Of a stretch of DNA of 64,000 nt, positions 59,078 through 64,000 are shown in pieces (the first letter of the stretch is position 1; every line of letters starts with the position of its first letter). Position numbers and translations under genes: made by a program. The notes beneath the pieces are model-generated. The model saw only the letters and a list, made by a program, of their open reading frames with translations, had not been told where the DNA came from and made no database searches. The DNA comes from Parcubacteria group bacterium Gr01-1014_13 (lineage in GTDB: Bacteria > Patescibacteria > ABY1 > Magasanikbacterales > GWA2-37-8): assembly GCA_007376295.1 (NCBI GenBank), contig VMGB01000001.1, forward strand, positions 431,345 through 495,344. The letters run 5' to 3'.

Positions 59078-59105
59078 CCACGGCCTTACGGCCGTGGTTT
59101 CTTTA
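59078..59105 (+). terminator. Terminator of the secreted-protein gene
   Basis: Perfect 8-bp stem CCACGGCC/GGCCGTGG with a TTAC loop, then TTTCTTT. Confidence 0.8.
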
Positions 59106-59143
59106 CTTCAAACGAGGAATTATGGGAAATATAAAATTTATCA

Positions 59144-62100
59144 CTATAGCGCAGGCGGGGTTGTTGTACTTGACTCTAATGAATTTGAGGCTGGCGGCGA
59201 CGGTTCTTCGGAAGAAGCCTGGGCTTCGTCTGGAGGTAATGATTGCTGTTCAGTTTGGGTGCTAGTTGGCGAAGAATCCTGAACCGGGGTTGTGGTTGGA
59301 GTATCTGCCGGTTCTAGGTTTTCGGTAGTAGTTGAAGGGATGGAACTTTCGGTGACTGGCGGAGTATTTTGAGGCGGCGGAGTTAGATCAAACACAACCG
59401 GTGAACTTGTGACGACACCAAATAGCTTTGGATTCTTTATGGCCAGGGCAAGCCAGTCAAATCGTACATCAAATGGCGCAGTCTTGTTTAACACTATTGC
59501 GAACCCTTTAGTCGTAGCTCTGGAAACTATATACCTGATATCTTCGCTAAACACACTACTCTCTTGTTCGGTAGATGACGCCTCCGCAAAAGACATTGTT
59601 ACCTGTATAACCGGCTTATCCAAATATTCGTTGTCAAAAGTTATTACCACTTCTTTGGTGCCACTTGCAACCATTGCATAACCACCGGAATCCGAGTTTA
59701 AATACGGTCGGCCGAAGAAAATTATATCACTTAGCAAGGTGGTAGTGCCGGAAATGGAACCAATGGAATCAGTTTGTAAACCTTCTTTGAAACTTACCAT
59801 ATATTCAAACTGCAAGCCGCTATTTTTCGTAAACATAGATATATCAAGTGTAGTAGAAGTTGGTGTAGGAGTGGAGGAAGAAGACAGTAATCCTAACAAT
59901 TGTTCCTGGGTACTGGTAAGCGAAGCGCTAATTGTTTGGATAGAACTTTCTAAAACGCCCACACGATCTATGGTTGTACTAACAACAGTTTGCAAATCCG
60001 CCAGTCCGGGAATTAAACCATTAATTTTTGAAGCCGTAACTTCACCGGTAAATACAGCATTTCCTAAACCATCAATTGTCGCAATTGTAGAAGTGGCAGA
60101 TGCAGAGCCGGAAATAAACTCTATTTTATTATCACTTGATATATTGAACTTTAAACTACTGCTGACAAACGAACTAATAGTGCCAGCAAGAAGATTTAAA
60201 GTAGTTACTTTTGGAGAAACAAGCTCTAAACCAGCAACGACCTTATCAGCATTTATCATGGACAAGGCCGAGCTTGTAGTATTTGCGTATGTCGAACTGG
60301 TAATAGTTGATCCGGAAGAAATTAAATATGACAACAATGACTCACTGCCCATTGCCGAGGAGCTGGAAGTTTGAGAACCAAGATAATTTGTCTTGTTTAT
60401 ACTAGCAACCACAGTACCAACATCTTCGCCATAGTAAGATGTAACCGCCTGGCCGATAACTGCACCAGCCTTGGTGGCCCTCATGGCCACGCCTGGAATG
60501 GCCGAAGACGTTAGGTAATCTCCCACAAAAATCGGACCATTAATCGTGGAAACACGAACAGTGGCTCGACCATGGGTGGCTACGTGAATGCCGGAAATTG
60601 TGCTGTTATCAATAGTTAAACCAAGACTTGAAGCTGTCACCCCGACTAAGTTGGCATCATAACCAAAGCTAGAAGAGGTTACTCGGCCGTCAGGGGCTAA
60701 TGGATCTAACGATACCAAAGTGCCTTCGGGCCAATCTCCGCCACCGTCTGATGCCGGATATATTTCACCCAAACTGGATAAACTTACTAAATCCGGAGTA
60801 GTGGTTACAGCTTCAGGAATTGTACTTGGTCCATATCCACCAACCTCACCGCCCACATTATCGTCTTGCCAAACACGGAAGTAATCAATGTCAAACCGAG
60901 CTGTTATGCTGGGATTTAATACAAACATTGCCGCAAAAACTGTCATGTTAACAAGATTGGAATAGGAAGCCGGGTTGACAGTGATTGTTCCACAATCTAC
61001 CTCCCTCACACCATTGGCGGTATTACTATCCACCAGGAAACGAACAGCGCTTGAACTTACAAATTCAATACGCAGATAGTTAAAGCCAGTGGTTGATGAA
61101 ATCGGAGAAGAATCAGCAACAGAACACGAAGTAGTGGCAATATTTGTACCGCTCTTAATCATACCGATCCAAGAAGTTGAGTTGCAGTCACCGGCGCCAT
61201 TGCTTACAGCGGTGGTATATGAAGACTGGTTCGCTGCAGTCTTACAATTGGTGAAATATACGCCATCGGGAGAGGTTGTTGGCGCCATCATACTAGCGGT
61301 AGTTGTTGGAGCTCCGAAGAAGCCAACCCAGTAACGAACTGACGAAGTAACGGCTGAAACATTGCTCGGACGTACTTTAGCAGTGAATATTGGGAGAGTA
61401 TTTGTCGCCCAAAGAAAATTTCCACCGGCGCCAGCTGTACCACCGGAGGCGTTGCCGCCCAAATATTCATTAACGGCAGTTGATGATTGTGTGGCAGCAG
61501 TGGTTATCTGGATGCGTTCAATACCATTGACAACACCATTGAGCGACTGAACGACAAAAGTACCGCGATTAGAACTGTTACCACCTCCAGGATATGGAAT
61601 AAGACTTGAGGTAGCTACACTAAAACTGCCATTGCCGGAAACACAGGTATTGGTATAAAAACCAGCATCACCGCGCGCCATGGTAGTAGTAATAGTACAG
61701 TTGCCGCGTCTAAATATATTAAATTCTTCTCCGAAATAAGAATTGCGCTGGATAAAAGCGCCAGCCGTGACCGCTGATCCGAAGTTGTTATTCATATCTT
61801 TCACTATCAAAAGACTGCTGGTGGTTGAATCCGAGCGATTAATAGACAACGAACCACTAGGTTGAATGAAAATAGTGGAAGTGTTGCGCGAAAAAGTAAC
61901 ATCATTTTTAAAGGTACTTGTTCCATAAACCGTTAATGTGCCGGAGGCACTGACACTGCCGGCGCTATTTGCAAAGAACAGACCAAATAAATTGGTAGTT
62001 GAAGTGGCGATAAAGAGACCGTCAGCGCGCAAGGAAGAAGTGGTAACACCGTCAGTGACTGTAACTGGAGTAGCGAATATAGAACTAGGAGCCCCACCAC

Positions 62101-63292
62101 CACTATCTGTCAAACAAGTAAACTTGCCAGTGGTAGCATCATAATTTACTGTTTGTGAATCCGCGCTACAGTCGGTAAAATCGGTCTGGAAAAAACCACC
62201 AGCAATAGTTGAGGTACGGAAGGTCGAACTAGCAGAGATATTCAACGATGTACCCGCTAGTGTAGTAAAGAATGCATTGGTGGATGTAACGCTCGTACCT
62301 GTTGCTGTGGTGAAACCAAACGCGCCAGATAATGTGCCGCCAGTTAATAATAAATAATTTGAAGCAGTAATTGTATCAACGACCATCGCGTCAGTGACAG
62401 AGTTAGCTGGAAGAGTCAGAGCTCCGGTTACATTTAAGTTGGTAGTGGTGACGGAAGTTATGGTGGTGCCGGCTAAATTAGTAATGCCGGAAATATTTAA
62501 ATTTGTCGAAGTCACTCCAATCCCTGCGATAGTCAAACCTCCGTCAATAGTAGTGGTGATGCCAGTGGCGCCGATATGAATGCCACCGAAGGCACCGCCA
62601 GTGCCAATCTTAATCGTAGTAGTGCCGGGGCCAGTGCCAATGTTGACGGTTGATGAGGTACCGATACCAAGTGAAAGTGTTTGGTTAAGAGTTGAGTTAC
62701 CGACTGTGATTAAGCCAGTGCCCGCAGCTGCGCCAATCGTAAGGGTGCCAGCTGCTCCTGTTGACGGAATGATAGTTGGGACGGCTAATGACGTACCGGT
62801 AGCATTTTGGAAGTTAAGGAATGTAACAGTGCCCGTGGTGATGGTGGTAGCAGCCAAAGTGCTGGCGCCGAAGACTCTCAGTGTACCCGAAGCACTAACG
62901 CCACCTGCGCTGTCTACTAAGAAAAGACCATTCAAATTTGAACTTGAAGTAGCAACAAAGAAACTGTTGGCGCTTAATGTAGAAGTTGTCGTACCATCTG
63001 AAACTGTAACTGCGGTAGTAAAGGCAGATCCGGCTGTGCCTCCCCCATCATCCAAACAAGTAAACTTACCTGTAACTGCATTGTAATTAACTGTTTTGTC
63101 TTCAGCGCTACAGTCGGTAAAATCTGTTTGGAAAAATCCGCCAGCAATGGTAGTCGTGCGGAAGGTCGAGCTGGCGGAGATATTTAACGACGTGGCAGCA
63201 AGTGTAGTAAAGAAAGCGTTGGTCGAAGTAACTGAAGTACCAGTGGCAGTAGTGAAACCAAATGCTCCGGAGAGTGTGCCGCCGGATAGCAA
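59144..63292 (-). CDS. Giant repeat adhesin, C-terminal part
   Basis: 1382 aa in this frame, opening with a TTG that is not a real start; it is the continuation of the frame at 63184-64000. Residues ~1-310 and ~311-470 are long repeat units built on SGGTLSGAFGFTTATG, FFTTLAATSLNISASSTFR, GFFQTDFTDCSA and TGKFTCL blocks. After ~480 comes a unique beta-rich part with a lectin-like region, then FVGDYLTSSAIPGVAMRATK near 980, and a Pro/Ser/Thr-rich C-terminal tail. It looks like a trimeric or tail-fibre-like surface adhesin. The C-terminus lacks a visible LPxTG or membrane anchor. Confidence 0.8.
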   Translation of the reverse strand: MLSGGTLSGAFGFTTATGTSVTSTNAFFTTLAATSLNISASSTFRTTTIAGGFFQTDFTDCSAEDKTVNYNAVTGKFTCLDDGGGTAGSAFTTAVTVSDGTTTSTLSANSFFVATSSSNLNGLFLVDSAGGVSASGTLRVFGASTLAATTITTGTVTFLNFQNATGTSLAVPTIIPSTGAAGTLTIGAAAGTGLITVGNSTLNQTLSLGIGTSSTVNIGTGPGTTTIKIGTGGAFGGIHIGATGITTTIDGGLTIAGIGVTSTNLNISGITNLAGTTITSVTTTNLNVTGALTLPANSVTDAMVVDTITASNYLLLTGGTLSGAFGFTTATGTSVTSTNAFFTTLAGTSLNISASSTFRTSTIAGGFFQTDFTDCSADSQTVNYDATTGKFTCLTDSGGGAPSSIFATPVTVTDGVTTSSLRADGLFIATSTTNLFGLFFANSAGSVSASGTLTVYGTSTFKNDVTFSRNTSTIFIQPSGSLSINRSDSTTSSLLIVKDMNNNFGSAVTAGAFIQRNSYFGEEFNIFRRGNCTITTTMARGDAGFYTNTCVSGNGSFSVATSSLIPYPGGGNSSNRGTFVVQSLNGVVNGIERIQITTAATQSSTAVNEYLGGNASGGTAGAGGNFLWATNTLPIFTAKVRPSNVSAVTSSVRYWVGFFGAPTTTASMMAPTTSPDGVYFTNCKTAANQSSYTTAVSNGAGDCNSTSWIGMIKSGTNIATTSCSVADSSPISSTTGFNYLRIEFVSSSAVRFLVDSNTANGVREVDCGTITVNPASYSNLVNMTVFAAMFVLNPSITARFDIDYFRVWQDDNVGGEVGGYGPSTIPEAVTTTPDLVSLSSLGEIYPASDGGGDWPEGTLVSLDPLAPDGRVTSSSFGYDANLVGVTASSLGLTIDNSTISGIHVATHGRATVRVSTINGPIFVGDYLTSSAIPGVAMRATKAGAVIGQAVTSYYGEDVGTVVASINKTNYLGSQTSSSSAMGSESLLSYLISSGSTITSSTYANTTSSALSMINADKVVAGLELVSPKVTTLNLLAGTISSFVSSSLKFNISSDNKIEFISGSASATSTIATIDGLGNAVFTGEVTASKINGLIPGLADLQTVVSTTIDRVGVLESSIQTISASLTSTQEQLLGLLSSSSTPTPTSTTLDISMFTKNSGLQFEYMVSFKEGLQTDSIGSISGTTTLLSDIIFFGRPYLNSDSGGYAMVASGTKEVVITFDNEYLDKPVIQVTMSFAEASSTEQESSVFSEDIRYIVSRATTKGFAIVLNKTAPFDVRFDWLALAIKNPKLFGVVTSSPVVFDLTPPPQNTPPVTESSIPSTTTENLEPADTPTTTPVQDSSPTSTQTEQQSLPPDEAQASSEEPSPPASNSLESSTTTPPAL

Positions 63293-64000
63293 TAAATAGT
63301 TGGAAGCGGTGATGGTGTCGACCCTCCTGACAAAGTACCGCCGGATAACAAGAGATAGTTGGAAGCAGTAATAGTATCTACGACCATCGCATCAGTGACT
63401 GAGTTAGATGGCAGAGTGAGAGCGCCACTGACATTGAGATTGGTGGTGGTAGCAGAAGTGGCGGTGAGATTAGTAACCGTGGTGCCAGCTAAATTAGTGG
63501 TGCCGGAAATATTTAAGTTAGTTGAGGTGACTCCAATGCCATTAATGGTAAGACCGCCATCAATAGTGGTGGTTACGCCAGTGGCGCCGATGTGAATGCC
63601 GCCAGCTGTTCCGCCAGTACCGATATATACCAGAGTGGTGGAAACACCCGTAGCAATATTTACCGTGCTCGAAGCGCCAATACCCAGATTGAGAGTCTGA
63701 GCGCCGGAAGAATTACCAACTGTGATGGCGCCGGTGCCTTGCGGAGCGCCGATCACTAGTGCGCCAGAATCGCTGGTTGGATTAAGTCTGGCCACAGACA
63801 TGTTAGTACCAGTGGCTGAGGTGAAAGTAACAGTAGCTAGAGCAGACAAGGCAGAAGCATTGATGGTGCTGGCAGATAACGTGGTGAAGGAGGCATTAGT
63901 TGAAGTAACTGAAGTACCAGTGGCAGTAGTGAAACCAAATGCTCCGGAGAGTGTGCCGCCGGATAGCAATAAATAGTTGGAAGCGGTGATGGTGTCGACC
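63184..64000 (-). CDS. Giant repeat adhesin, upstream part, frame broken at ~63,320
   Basis: Open from the right edge of the window. In the first ~225 codons it is the same repeat type (TTATGTSVTSTNASFTTLSA, TLNLGIGASSTVNIATG, GGIHIGATGVTTTIDGG). At ~63,324 the repeat unit is cut after LLLSGGTLSGG, and the rest (63323-63184) is an out-of-frame reading of the next unit. The true protein most likely continues in the frame of the 59144-63292 segment. Either a real frameshift by repeat recombination or an assembly join error. Confidence 0.6.
   Translation of the reverse strand, partial: VDTITASNYLLLSGGTLSGAFGFTTATGTSVTSTNASFTTLSASTINASALSALATVTFTSATGTNMSVARLNPTSDSGALVIGAPQGTGAITVGNSSGAQTLNLGIGASSTVNIATGVSTTLVYIGTGGTAGGIHIGATGVTTTIDGGLTINGIGVTSTNLNISGTTNLAGTTVTNLTATSATTTNLNVSGALTLPSNSVTDAMVVDTITASNYLLLSGGTLSGGSTPSPLPTIYCYPAAHSPEHLVSLLPLVLQLLRPTLSLLHLLPRR
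63225..63323. repeat. Exact 99-bp repeat, copy 1
   Basis: Identical to 63902-64000, 677 bp apart. Its right edge is where the adhesin frame breaks. Confidence 0.9.
63902..64000. repeat. Exact 99-bp repeat, copy 2, ending at the window edge
   Basis: Identical to 63225-63323. The identity stops at the last base of the window, as when an assembled piece ends inside a repeat. Confidence 0.9.

Noticed and set aside
1..64000. CRISPR arrays and rRNA genes
   Set aside because: No regularly spaced direct repeats with unique spacers and no rRNA sequence were seen.

Overview
The window looks like a chromosome piece from a Candidate Phyla Radiation (Patescibacteria, Parcubacteria-like) bacterium. This is inferred from gene content and style, not from a marker gene: short AT-rich intergenic gaps, core genes in compact minus-strand runs, many small unrecognised proteins, GatCAB-type tRNA amidation, type IV pilus ATPase, SAM-I controlled metK, and a huge Ser/Thr-rich repeat adhesin. 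Stops behave as in the standard bacterial code. Transcription is mostly leftward.

Layout. 1-8.1 kb: murG (partial), a kinase-like protein, rpoD, dnaG, a small plus-strand gene, a two-gene tRNA transcription unit whose first member is abnormal, cca and pilT. 8.1-9.4 kb: plus-strand cluster of a small membrane protein, two paralogous HX3CX2C mini-proteins, and tsaE. 9.4-12.8 kb: mainly membrane proteins (DoxX-like, CPBP protease, pgsA). 12.9-17.9 kb: copper operon (DUF305, csoR, HMA-UreH-cupredoxin fusion, cupredoxin, copA) with a CsoR-type operator lying inside the promoter spacer. 17.9-21.9 kb: tRNA-Ser, lgt, a doubled LOG protein, gatA, gatC. 21.9-22.3 kb: an unidentified structured RNA with its own promoter and terminator.

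22.3-30.3 kb is the most unusual metabolic region. It encodes an RnfD/NqrB-like protein fused to a ferredoxin-reductase module, the flavin transferase ApbE, an FMN-carrier protein with a flavinylation motif, a triple fusion (RnfD-like membrane part, FAD oxidoreductase, Rieske domain), and two exported cupredoxins. Together these could move electrons from NAD(P)H through the membrane to flavin, iron-sulfur and copper carriers on the cell surface. 30.4-32.1 kb holds a small membrane protein and mgtE.

32.2-39.6 kb is accessory DNA: a PHP-plus-SMC-like ATPase (TrlF-like), a structured RNA with three GNRA hairpins and a possible switching pseudoknot, a PD-(D/E)XK nuclease-like gene, two unknown genes, and a large serine recombinase whose reading frame runs antisense through a tRNA-Asn gene. 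39.6-52.7 kb: unknown helical proteins including a GGDEL domain protein, a GT-B glycosyltransferase, an FkbM methyltransferase, a 6S-like RNA, two divergent ClpP-like proteins, tRNA-Gln, ftsEX, a YgjP-like metalloprotease, a RecB-family nuclease, and metK behind a SAM-I riboswitch.

52.7-64 kb is a cell-surface region: two membrane-anchored cohesin-domain proteins beside a secreted protein ending in a dockerin, a class A beta-lactamase-like hydrolase, a secreted protein, and a giant repeat adhesin. The adhesin is interrupted by a frameshift at the edge of an exact 99-bp repeat, and the second copy of that repeat ends at the last base of the window.
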